Notes under the pieces: generated by a model
Told to the model about the DNA's origin: nothing
Database searches by the model: none
What the model saw: the letters and a program-made list of their open reading frames with translations, nothing else
Source: an uncultured Lachnoclostridium sp.
Lineage (GTDB): Bacteria; Bacillota; Clostridia; Lachnospirales; Lachnospiraceae
Reading direction: 5' to 3'
NCBI GenBank assembly: GCA_948330435.1
Contig: CAOJBY010000043.1
Coordinates: 1-23,390 of the forward strand
DNA: 23,390 bases
Made by a program: the position numbers and the translations under genes
In this document: one piece after another, positions 14,879 through 21,388 of the stretch
Layout: each line of letters opens with the position of its first letter
Numbering within the stretch: the first letter of the stretch is position 1

Positions 14879-14934
14879 GATATAGTCAAAGACCTTGCGG
14901 CTGTAAAAGATGTAGATTGAAATAGGAGCATACT

Positions 14935-15225
14935 ATGGGCAGAAGAATTGATGATGCAACGATGGATAATGTGGAACTTCTGGCAAAGCTGACCCTTGAA
15001 CCAAAAGAGCGTGAGAAAGTCCGGGAGGAAATGGAGCAGATCCTGAATTATGTGGAGAAGCTGAATGAACTGGATACGGAGAAAGCGGCTCCTTTGGTTC
15101 ATATTTTGCAGGAAACCAATGTGTTTCGGGAGGATGCGGTGACGAATGGAGACGGTCTTGCGGATGCCATGTCCAACGCACCGAGGAGCAAGGACGGACA
15201 GTATATGGTTCCCAGGACCTTTTGA
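14935..15225 (+). CDS. gatC: Asp/Glu-tRNA amidotransferase subunit GatC
   Basis: The small subunit wraps around GatA and links it to GatB in the tRNA-dependent amidotransferase. The 96-residue length is typical, as are the opening helix segment (LAKLTLEPKEREKVREEMEQ), the linker LNELDTEKAAPL, and the end VFREDAVTNGD followed by MVPRTF. TAGGAG lies 7 nt before ATG 14935. Its position between AspRS and gatA supports one operon for indirect aminoacylation. Confidence 0.93.
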   Translation: MGRRIDDATMDNVELLAKLTLEPKEREKVREEMEQILNYVEKLNELDTEKAAPLVHILQETNVFREDAVTNGDGLADAMSNAPRSKDGQYMVPRTF

Positions 15226-15253
15226 TGTTCATGGGGAACGGAACTTCTAAACA

Positions 15254-15344
15254 GCAGTACTCAATTCGTGCACAGATCAATTTACAGGCACTTTTTTTGT
15301 GACTGGAAATTGATCTATATGAGGGTGTATGAATTGAGTACTGC
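15254..15344 (+). repeat. Two-stem intergenic element between gatC and gatA
   Basis: A 91-bp element. Outer arms GCAGTACTCAATTC (15254-15267) and GAATTGAGTACTGC (15331-15344) are perfect and differ from the other copies. The following GTGCAC/GTGTAT adds two G-U pairs. The inner stem AGATCAATTTACAGGCAC / GTGACTGGAAATTGATCT shows compensatory changes against the other copies. GGAACTT boxes occur on both sides. The element ends 11 nt before the gatA ribosome site GGAGG. Confidence 0.88.
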
Positions 15345-15368
15345 GGAACTGGAATGGAGGATTTACAG

Positions 15369-16838
15369 ATGGAACAGCTTTTTCATATGTCTGCCCTGGA
15401 GCTGGGGCAGAAGATCCGAACCGGCGATCTTAAGGTGAGGGATGTTGCCCTTTCTTATATGGAACGAATCAAAGAAATAGATCCGACAATACATGCTTTT
15501 CTGGCTCTCAATGAAAACGGGATGGAGGAGCGGATCAGGGAGGTGGAGACCGGAATTCGGGAGGGCCGTTATACGGGGCCTTTAGCCGGTGTTCCGGTGG
15601 CGGTCAAGGATAATATCTGCACCAAGGGTCTTCCTACTACCTGTGCATCCAAAATGCTGGAGGATTTTGTCCCTGCCTATGATGCGGAAGCAGTAATGCG
15701 GATGGAAGCAGAGGGAATGATTCTGCTGGGAAAGACCAATATGGATGAGTTTGCCATGGGGAGCACCACAGAGACCTCTTATTTTCAGATAACGGTAAAT
15801 CCCTGGAACAAGAACCATGTACCGGGCGGTTCCTCAGGCGGCTCCTGTGCGGCGGTTGCTGCCGGGGAAACTCCCCTGGCTCTGGGATCGGATACGGGAG
15901 GTTCTATTCGCCAGCCCTCTTCTTATTGCGGCGTATGTGGGCTGAAGCCTACCTATGGACGTGTGTCACGCTATGGACTGATCGCTTTTGCATCCTCCCT
16001 GGATCAGATTGGTCCTGTGGGGAAGACCGTGGGTGATTGTGCGGCACTGTTTGAAATGATAGCCGGGAAAGATGCAAAGGACAGTACCAGCAGCAATCAT
16101 CCTTTGGAAAATGGGAAAGACCTGGTTTCCGGCAGCTTACGGGGAATGCGAATCGGAATTCCGGAGGAACTGGCGGATGGCATTGACGCAGAAGTAAAGA
16201 AAGCGATTCTGGACGCAGCACAGGTAATGAAAGAAAACGGAGCACAGGTGGAGACGTTTTCTCTGGGGCTTACGGATTATCTGATTCCTGCTTACTATAT
16301 TATTGCCTGTGCGGAAGCCAGCTCCAATCTGGAACGGTTTGACGGTGTAAAATACGGCCACCGAAGCAAGGATGCAACAGAGCTTCATGAGATGTACCGG
16401 AAAAGCCGTCAGGAGGGCTTCGGTGCGGAGGTAAAGCGTCGGATTCTTCTGGGATCCTTTGTGCTTAGCTCCGGCTATTATGATGCTTATTATCTGAAAG
16501 CCTTAAAGGCAAAGGCTCTTATTAAGCAGGAGTTTGATAAAGCCTTTGAGCAGTATGACTGCATTCTGGCCCCGGCAGCACCGTCTACGGCTCCCAAGGT
16601 GGGGATCAGCTTATCGGATCCCCTTAAGATGTACCTTAGCGACATTGATACGGTGGCCGTGAATCTGTGCGGTCTTCCTGCTATCAGCGTACCCTGCGGA
16701 ATGGACAGCAAGGGACTGCCTATTGGCATGCAGGTGATCGGAGACCTGTTCCAGGAAAAGAAGATATTAAAGGCAGCAGCGGCCTACGAAGCACTTCGGG
16801 GAGCATTTCCTGCGGCCTGGGATACTGTGGGACTATAA
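15369..16838 (+). CDS. gatA: Asp/Glu-tRNA amidotransferase subunit GatA
   Basis: This amidase-signature glutaminase releases ammonia that GatB passes to Asp-tRNA-Asn or Glu-tRNA-Gln. The Ser-cisSer-Lys triad is visible: Lys80 in VAVKDNICT, Ser155 in PGGSSGGSCAA, and Ser179 in GSDTGGSIRQPS. At 489 residues it has usual length. I choose ATG 15369, 8 nt after GGAGG (15356-15360); the in-frame ATG at 15354 overlaps that site. The last codons (around 16820-16838) resemble the right end of the two-stem element that follows, so the repeat may reach into the gene end. Confidence 0.96.
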   Translation: MEQLFHMSALELGQKIRTGDLKVRDVALSYMERIKEIDPTIHAFLALNENGMEERIREVETGIREGRYTGPLAGVPVAVKDNICTKGLPTTCASKMLEDFVPAYDAEAVMRMEAEGMILLGKTNMDEFAMGSTTETSYFQITVNPWNKNHVPGGSSGGSCAAVAAGETPLALGSDTGGSIRQPSSYCGVCGLKPTYGRVSRYGLIAFASSLDQIGPVGKTVGDCAALFEMIAGKDAKDSTSSNHPLENGKDLVSGSLRGMRIGIPEELADGIDAEVKKAILDAAQVMKENGAQVETFSLGLTDYLIPAYYIIACAEASSNLERFDGVKYGHRSKDATELHEMYRKSRQEGFGAEVKRRILLGSFVLSSGYYDAYYLKALKAKALIKQEFDKAFEQYDCILAPAAPSTAPKVGISLSDPLKMYLSDIDTVAVNLCGLPAISVPCGMDSKGLPIGMQVIGDLFQEKKILKAAAAYEALRGAFPAAWDTVGL

Positions 16839-16851
16839 CGGGACTTTAACA

Positions 16852-16943
16852 GCAATATCCTGTCAGTGCACAGAAGAAATTACGGACACATGTATTTGTG
16901 GCCGGAAATTCTTCTATACAAGGGTGTACTGGCAGGATATTGC
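16852..16943 (+). repeat. Two-stem intergenic element between gatA and gatB
   Basis: A 92-bp element and the best-paired copy. Arms GCAATATCCTG (16852-16862) and CAGGATATTGC (16933-16943) are perfect and continue through CAGTGCAC/GTGTACTG into a 20-position stem whose only non-canonical pairs are two G-U. The inner hairpin is at 16872-16915, with conserved A-G mismatches. GGAACTATAAATA leads into AGGAGGG of gatB. The element is open in the gatB frame, so an in-frame ATG at 16866 gives a false extension. Confidence 0.88.
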
Positions 16944-16970
16944 GGAACTATAAATAGGAGGGCATTTTTT

Positions 16971-18401
16971 ATGGCAAAGCAATATGAGACAGTGATAGGC
17001 CTGGAGGTTCATGTGGAGCTGTCTACGGCTACGAAGATTTTCTGCGGCTGTTCCACAAAGTTTGGCGGCAGGCCCAATACCCATACTTGTCCGGTGTGTA
17101 CAGGAATGCCGGGTTCTCTTCCGGTTTTGAATAAAAAGGTGGTGGAATATGCCTTAAAGCTGGGCCTTGCTTTAAACTGTCAGATCAATCAGAACTGCCA
17201 GTTTGACCGGAAGAATTATTTTTATCCGGACAATCCGCAGAATTACCAGATCTCTCAGCTTTACCTGCCAATCTGCCATGACGGATACCTGGAAATTGCT
17301 GTTTCTGGTGAGAAAAAGAAAGTTCGGATTCACGAGATGCATATGGAGGAGGATGCCGGAAAACTGGTCCATGACGAGTGGGAGGACTCTTCTTTGGTTG
17401 ATTATAACCGAAGCGGCGTGCCCCTCCTTGAGATCGTGTCAGAGCCGGATATGCGAACGGCGGACGAGGTGATTGCTTATCTTGAGAAGCTTCGGATGCT
17501 CTGCCGGTATCTTGGAGTTTCGGACTGCAAGCTTCAGGAGGGTTCCATGCGTGCGGATGTGAATCTTTCCGTCAGGGAGGTGGGAAGCCAGAAGCTTGGC
17601 ACCCGAACGGAGATGAAGAACCTGAATTCCTTTAAGGCCATTACCCATGCCATTGAGGGGGAGAGGGAACGTCAGATTGAGCTTCTCACGGAGCACCGGG
17701 AGGTGGTGCAGGAGACACGGCGTTGGGATGACAATAAGGAATCCTCCTATGGGATGCGTTCCAAGGAGGATGCCAAGGATTACCGGTATTTTCCGGATCC
17801 GGATTTGCAGCCGGTGGTGATCTCAGATGCCTGGCTTGAGGAACTTCGGGATTTGCAGCCGGAATTTCAGGAGGAACGGGAGAAGAGGTTTCAAAAGGAG
17901 TATGGTTTGCCGGAGTATGATGCGGGGATTCTAACACAGTCCAGGCATTTGGCGGATATATTTGAGGATGTGGCAAGGCTTAGCGGTCATCCCAAGAAGA
18001 CGGCCAACTGGCTGATGGGAGAGGGCTTACGAATCTTAAAAGAGAAAGGGATGGAGCCGGAGGAGCTTTCCTTTACGCCGGAGCATCTGTCGGATCTGAT
18101 TCTGGCCGTGGAGCATGGTGAAATCAATCATGGCAATGCACGTCTTGTATTTGAGCAGATTCTGGAAGCGGATGTGGAGCCTGCCGCTTATATGGAAGAG
18201 CATGGAATGAAAGTGATTACGGATGACGATGCACTTCTTACGGCGGTGGATGAGGTTTTGGCGGAGAATCCCAAAGTTGTGGAGGAATTTCATAGCGGTA
18301 AGGAGAAAGTCTTTGGCTTTCTGGTTGGACAGGTGATGAAGAAGATGAAAGGTAAGGCGGATCCCGGGAAAGTGAATGAAGCTTTGAGGGGGCGGATTTA
18401 G
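16971..18401 (+). CDS. gatB: Asp/Glu-tRNA amidotransferase subunit GatB
   Basis: This kinase-like subunit activates the misacylated tRNA and amidates it with ammonia from GatA. The 476-residue protein has the family opening YETVIGLEVHVELSTATKIF, CGCSTKFG and CPVCTGMPGSLPVLN near residues 27-53, YFYPDNPQNYQISQ near 83, HMEEDAGKL near 123, VDYNRSGVPLLEIVSEPDM near 141, and the C-terminal YqeY-like tRNA-binding region from about 330. ATG 16971 is 8 nt after AGGAGGG. It ends the + strand gene block. Confidence 0.97.
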   Translation: MAKQYETVIGLEVHVELSTATKIFCGCSTKFGGRPNTHTCPVCTGMPGSLPVLNKKVVEYALKLGLALNCQINQNCQFDRKNYFYPDNPQNYQISQLYLPICHDGYLEIAVSGEKKKVRIHEMHMEEDAGKLVHDEWEDSSLVDYNRSGVPLLEIVSEPDMRTADEVIAYLEKLRMLCRYLGVSDCKLQEGSMRADVNLSVREVGSQKLGTRTEMKNLNSFKAITHAIEGERERQIELLTEHREVVQETRRWDDNKESSYGMRSKEDAKDYRYFPDPDLQPVVISDAWLEELRDLQPEFQEEREKRFQKEYGLPEYDAGILTQSRHLADIFEDVARLSGHPKKTANWLMGEGLRILKEKGMEPEELSFTPEHLSDLILAVEHGEINHGNARLVFEQILEADVEPAAYMEEHGMKVITDDDALLTAVDEVLAENPKVVEEFHSGKEKVFGFLVGQVMKKMKGKADPGKVNEALRGRI

Positions 18402-18485
18402 GGAGTTTTTGAACTGAGACAGGGCGGTGTCTGGTTGTGACCGGACTGTTTATGTGAAACAGCAGAATATGCGGGATAGAAATGT

Positions 18486-18518
18486 TATGGGGCTGTCAGG
18501 AAATAAGACAGCCCCATA
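18486..18518. terminator. Bidirectional hairpin between gatB and the SDR gene
   Basis: TATGGGGCTGTC (18486-18497) and GACAGCCCCATA (18507-18518) form a perfect 12-bp stem with a 9-nt loop, between convergent genes. There is no good T-tract on either side. Position and strength suggest a shared 3' end for both transcripts. Nothing else is seen in 18402-18552. Confidence 0.65.
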
Positions 18519-18552
18519 TGATGGTGGTCTTGCGGTTTCCGGTATAGATTTT

Positions 18553-19347
18553 TTATTTGTCCATTTTTTGATTACGATTTGAGTTCCCGGCATAATCAAA
18601 TTGTGGCTCTTTAAGCTCGAATACAAAATTTTCTCTGTTCACTACACCTACCACTTTGTCGCTATCATAAAGTTTAAGCAAAAATTCGGCCACCTGTGTA
18701 CCGGTATGATATGTGCCAAAGACCTTATCATAATCATATTCGGTTACATGATTAGCGACTTTTCCGAATTCCGTCTTAGTTGCTGCCGGAGCTAATACTT
18801 TTGCCTGCATTTTGCAGTCATTTTCCTTTAATTCCCATGCCAATCCCTCGGTAAATGTGCTGACATAAAATTTGGACGCACAATAAGTAATAGCTGCAGG
18901 TACGATCGTATAGCCGCCGGCAGAAGAAATATTGATAAGCTGTGTTCCCTCTACATCTTTGAAATCCCGCACAAACAGTGAAGAAAGAACCGTGAGGGCT
19001 TCCACGTTTAAGTGAAGCATTTGTGTGATTTTGTTCAAGTCCTGATGACTTACGGTGTCGTAGTTTCCAAAACCGGCACTGTTAATCCATGTCTGCAACG
19101 GATACTTCTTAATTTCTTCATACAGCCGAAAAACATTGTCGTGAATGGATAAGTCCGTAGCCTTGATTATAATATTCAATGCCGGATAGCAAGATAAGAT
19201 TTCCTGTTTTAATGCTTCGAGCCTGTCTTTTCTGCGGGCTGCTAAAATCAGATGACTGCCACGTCCTGCAAATGCCTTTGCCGCTTCATACCCGATACCT
19301 GAACTTGCTCCGGTGATTACGGTATATTTTTCTGTGTTGTGAATCAT
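18553..19347 (-). CDS. Short-chain dehydrogenase/reductase (SDR)
   Basis: A 264-residue classical SDR, an NAD(P)-dependent oxidoreductase of unknown substrate. Visible are the nucleotide motif TGASSGIG at 13-20, an AARRKDRLE segment after beta-2 that suggests NADP(H), NSAGFG near 89, the catalytic Ser in ISSAGG near 139, and YCASK near 154-158. The closest general type is the YqjQ/DltE-like SDRs, but the substrate cannot be read from sequence. ATG 19347 has GGGGAGG about 8 nt upstream on the minus strand. Its promoter has MerR-type geometry, so the divergent MerR gene is the likely regulator. Confidence 0.9.
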   Translation of the reverse strand: MIHNTEKYTVITGASSGIGYEAAKAFAGRGSHLILAARRKDRLEALKQEILSCYPALNIIIKATDLSIHDNVFRLYEEIKKYPLQTWINSAGFGNYDTVSHQDLNKITQMLHLNVEALTVLSSLFVRDFKDVEGTQLINISSAGGYTIVPAAITYCASKFYVSTFTEGLAWELKENDCKMQAKVLAPAATKTEFGKVANHVTEYDYDKVFGTYHTGTQVAEFLLKLYDSDKVVGVVNRENFVFELKEPQFDYAGNSNRNQKMDK

Positions 19348-19376
19348 TTACAAAACCTCCCCGTTTTTGATATAAT
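19347..19376 (+). promoter_or_regulatory. Probable promoter of the merR-type gene
   Basis: TTTACA (19347-19352) and TATAAT (19371-19376) are spaced 18 bp, predicting a start near 19383. The MerR operator at 19391-19404 would then lie just downstream of the start, allowing self-repression. The -35 box overlaps the SDR start codon on the other strand. Confidence 0.55.
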
Positions 19377-19379
19377 GCA

Positions 19380-19410
19380 AGCATACAATGTAGAGTGAAC
19401 TCTATGTCAA
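19380..19410 (-). promoter_or_regulatory. MerR-type SDR promoter with dyad operator
   Basis: Read on the minus strand, TTGACA (19405-19410) and TATGCT (19380-19385) are separated by 19 bp, the stretched spacing of promoters activated by MerR-family proteins. The spacer holds the dyad TAGAGT-TC-ACTCTA (19391-19404). This fits unwinding-type activation of the SDR gene by the neighbouring regulator. Confidence 0.85.
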
Positions 19411-19428
19411 GAGATGGGAAGTGATTTT

Positions 19429-19803
19429 TTGAAATATTCCATAGGTGAATTTTCAAAGCTGACAGGTTTAGGCATATATACCTTGCGTTACTATGAGCAG
19501 GAACATTTAATCACACCAGGGCGTAATTCCGGCAACCGCCGTTGCTATACGGATCGGGATCTGGCCTGGATTGATTTTATCAAGCGGTTAAAAGACACGG
19601 GTATGCCAATCAAAGAAATCCGGCATTACGCTGAATTGCGTGCAAAAGGTGAACCTACTTTGTCTGCAAGAATGGAAATGCTCATTTCTCACCGAAAAGC
19701 TCTGGGTGAACAAATCAATCAATTACAAGAACACATGAATAAATTAGACGAAAAGATTGAATTTTATCGGCGGGAAATTGGATGTATTACAAAGGAAACA
19801 TGA
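19429..19803 (+). CDS. MerR-family transcriptional regulator
   Basis: A 124-residue regulator with an N-terminal winged helix (YSIGEFSKLTGLGIYTLRYY, residues 3-22, then GNRRCYTDRDLAWIDFIKRL) and a C-terminal coiled coil (about 80-118) for dimerisation. There is no metal-binding Cys cluster; one Cys lies in the tail (EIGC). This is the AdhR/NmlR-like size class, whose members often respond to aldehydes or electrophiles, though the signal cannot be told here. I prefer TTG 19429, with GGGAAG 7 nt upstream, which gives the usual MKYSIGEF opening; ATG 19414 is in frame but poorly placed. It is divergent from the SDR gene. Confidence 0.9.
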   Translation: MKYSIGEFSKLTGLGIYTLRYYEQEHLITPGRNSGNRRCYTDRDLAWIDFIKRLKDTGMPIKEIRHYAELRAKGEPTLSARMEMLISHRKALGEQINQLQEHMNKLDEKIEFYRREIGCITKET

Positions 19804-19859
19804 TTCTGGGAAATACTTTTGATTACGAAGACTGAGCCATTTATGAGGATAATAGCAGG

Positions 19860-20366
19860 ATGGAGACAGAAGATCTTATTCTTGGGAAAGCAAAATATGA
19901 GGATTGGAGATCTATATACCATAATGTCTGGTCCAGGCCGGAGACGGCAGAGTATATGGTATGGAAAGTGATGGTAAATGAGGATGAAGCCAGGGAGAGG
20001 ATACGTAGGACAATCGCATGGCAGGGGACCCATGATGCATGGCTGATCTATGAGAGAGACAGCGGGCAGGCCATTGGTTTTGCAGGAGTGGAGGAAACAG
20101 AGCCGCATATTTATCATGAGACTGGTATTGCTTTGGGGCCGGAGTATGTGGGAAAGGGATATGGGAAGCAAATACTGTGTTTATTGATGGAATACTGTGT
20201 TTCTTTAGGCGGGCAGGAATTTTATTATTCTACACGGGCAGGGAATCTTGCTTCAAAGGCTCTGGCATTGTCCTGCGGACTGACCTATCAGTATTCGGAG
20301 CAGAAGCTCGACCCATGTAGTGGGAAGACTTATGAATTGGAGGTTTATAAAAAGGATCTGAACTGA
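19860..20366 (+). CDS. GNAT-family N-acetyltransferase
   Basis: A 168-residue GNAT protein, RimJ/RimL-like in layout. It has an N-terminal substrate half (LGKAKYEDWRSIYHNVWSRP), a central strand GQAIGFAGVEE near 70-80, the acetyl-CoA loop PEYVGKGYGKQIL near 95-107, and the C-terminal ARNLASKALALSCGF-like segment, here TRAGNLASKALALSCGL near 125-142. The substrate (protein N-terminus, amine or drug) is unknown. GAGGA about 11 nt upstream and AGG beside the ATG form a weak ribosome site. It follows the merR gene by 56 nt and may share its transcript. Confidence 0.88.
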   Translation: METEDLILGKAKYEDWRSIYHNVWSRPETAEYMVWKVMVNEDEARERIRRTIAWQGTHDAWLIYERDSGQAIGFAGVEETEPHIYHETGIALGPEYVGKGYGKQILCLLMEYCVSLGGQEFYYSTRAGNLASKALALSCGLTYQYSEQKLDPCSGKTYELEVYKKDLN

Positions 20367-20473
20367 TATTTATGCCGTATGTAAAAGGACGGACGATTGG
20401 GGAGCAACAGAAAAACTCCATATTTATGCCACATGAAAAAGAGCAGACAGTTGGCAGATAACAGAAGAATCAG
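20366..20473 (+). repeat. Imperfect 54-bp tandem duplication after the GNAT gene
   Basis: Two 54-bp units start with ATATTTATGCC at 20366 and 20420 and match at about two thirds of positions. The period is exactly 18 codons, and a short open frame from ATG 20372 crosses both, ending in TAA. No ribosome site precedes it, so I do not call a gene. It may be a decayed coding remnant. Confidence 0.5.
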
Positions 20474-20518
20474 TAATCGGATATGACCTCCATGTGTATA
20501 CGGTAATCCCTGTTATCT
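20456..20518. other. Inverted repeat in the gap between convergent genes
   Basis: AGATAACAG (20456-20464) and CTGTTATCT (20510-20518) form a perfect 9-bp inverted repeat with 45 bases between. TTTGATGTTTTT follows, so it could help end the GNAT transcript, though the loop is large. The rest of the 20367-20604 gap, apart from the tandem duplication, shows nothing I recognise. Confidence 0.3.
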
Positions 20519-20604
20519 TTGATGTTTTTCAACCACAGTATACAGGTAAATCCACAAAACTACAAATTGGAGATCATTGCATATTGTCTGTCACCTTTCT
20601 TCGG

Positions 20605-20994
20605 TTAATGTCTGTCAAAATATTTAAAACAAACCACATAAACGACTTGGCTTAGCAAAAAGATACTTATGGCAATCATGCAGCCTGCCATATCTGCTTT
20701 GCAGATGGCAGAATACAAAGCAAGAACAATAAAACCTATATTGGCAAATTCAGATACAAGAGTATATGCTTTGCCGTTAATAAGCACATTCCTTTCATCC
20801 TCATCCATGATTCTGGCACGACCAATTTTATGGACAAAGTGTTCAAACAGAAAATCCACAATGCCATAAGCTATGAGGGCAGAACCGGCAGAAACAATAA
20901 AAGCTGCAGGAAATCCCTTTATAAGACTAAAAGGCAATGCCAGAATACCAATACCAATCAATAAACACGCAAAAATCTTCTTACTTTTTCTCAT
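20605..20994 (-). CDS. Small multi-pass membrane protein (DUF2178-like)
   Basis: A 129-residue membrane protein of unknown function. Four hydrophobic segments are visible, near residues 8-24, 28-47, 78-95 and 100-120. Between the second and third lies the polar signature MDEDERNVLINGKAYTLVSE, whose DER...KA pattern resembles the DUF2178 group often found beside small XRE regulators in Firmicutes. ATG 20994 is chosen because GAGGAGG, embedded in the end of the upstream regulator gene, lies 6 nt before it; a longer in-frame start at 21027 would overlap that gene. Translation is probably coupled to the regulator. Confidence 0.72.
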   Translation of the reverse strand: MRKSKKIFACLLIGIGILALPFSLIKGFPAAFIVSAGSALIAYGIVDFLFEHFVHKIGRARIMDEDERNVLINGKAYTLVSEFANIGFIVLALYSAICKADMAGCMIAISIFLLSQVVYVVCFKYFDRH

Positions 20995-20995
20995 G

Positions 20996-21217
20996 TCAAT
21001 CCTCCTCAAAATGAAATAATTCTTCAATCCTTAATCCAAATATTTTAGCCAGCTCATGTGCCAGTAAAACGGACGGATTGTATTGCCCTTTTTCCAATGA
21101 AATAATCGTTCTGGATGATACCTTGACTAAATCAGCAAGCTGCTGTTGAGTAAGCTGTTTCTTTATTCGGCATTCTCTTACATTGTTTGATAGCAGTGCA
21201 GGAACTTCCTTTTTCAA
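20996..21217 (-). CDS. XRE-family helix-turn-helix regulator
   Basis: A 73-residue Cro/C1-type DNA-binding protein that is almost only the five-helix domain: NVRECRIKKQLTQQQLADLV, then KVSSRTIISLEKGQYNPSV and LAHELAKIFGLRIEELFHF. I prefer TTG 21217, which has AGGAG 7 nt upstream; an in-frame ATG at 21235 lies inside the operator with no ribosome site, but gives only six extra residues. Its stop codon is 1 nt from the membrane-protein start. The large palindrome over its own promoter suggests autorepression. The family often controls an adjacent membrane protein whose role is unknown. Confidence 0.88.
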   Translation of the reverse strand: MKKEVPALLSNNVRECRIKKQLTQQQLADLVKVSSRTIISLEKGQYNPSVLLAHELAKIFGLRIEELFHFEED

Positions 21218-21234
21218 ATCTTGTCTCCTATGCA

Positions 21235-21264
21235 TGAAATAAACTTCATGTGAACTTTATTTCA
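21235..21264. promoter_or_regulatory. Operator palindrome of the XRE cassette
   Basis: TGAAATAAACTTCA (21235-21248) and TGAACTTTATTTCA (21251-21264) are inverted repeats of 14 bases with a 2-base centre and a single mismatch. It spans the transcription start and touches the -10 box, so a bound XRE dimer would block initiation. Confidence 0.75.
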
Positions 21265-21292
21265 TATTAGCACTTGGATATACTTTTGTCAA
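21264..21292 (-). promoter_or_regulatory. Promoter of the XRE/membrane-protein operon
   Basis: On the minus strand, TTGACA (21287-21292), a 17-bp spacer and TAATAT (21264-21269) form a strong promoter. Transcription should begin near 21257 inside the palindromic operator. Confidence 0.85.
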
Positions 21293-21325
21293 CAATATTT
21301 TCCGTGTACAAGATCATTATCTCAC

Positions 21326-21354
21326 TTGACAGCCGAATTATACAACTGTATAAT
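21326..21354 (+). promoter_or_regulatory. Promoter of the blaI-type operon
   Basis: TTGACA (21326-21331), a 17-bp spacer and TATAAT (21349-21354) form a perfect consensus promoter. The -10 box is the right half of the first operator dyad, so repression should be tight. Confidence 0.92.
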
Positions 21355-21374
21355 ATATTACACAAATGTATAAT
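21337..21374. promoter_or_regulatory. Paired BlaI/MecI-type operators
   Basis: Two TACA-TGTA type dyads lie side by side. ATTATACA-AC-TGTATAAT (21337-21354) is perfect; ATTACACA-AA-TGTATAAT (21357-21374) has one mismatch. Centres are 20 bp apart, about two helical turns, which suits cooperative dimers. The family is known to bind TACA-n2-TGTA sites. Confidence 0.88.
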
Positions 21375-21388
21375 AAGGAGAAAACCCT

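Noticed and set aside
2011..16943. CRISPR array or insertion sequence explanation for the recurring elements
   Set aside because: Copies are far apart with no spacer regularity except one tandem pair, they have internal dyads unlike CRISPR repeats, and no transposase or cas gene is present.
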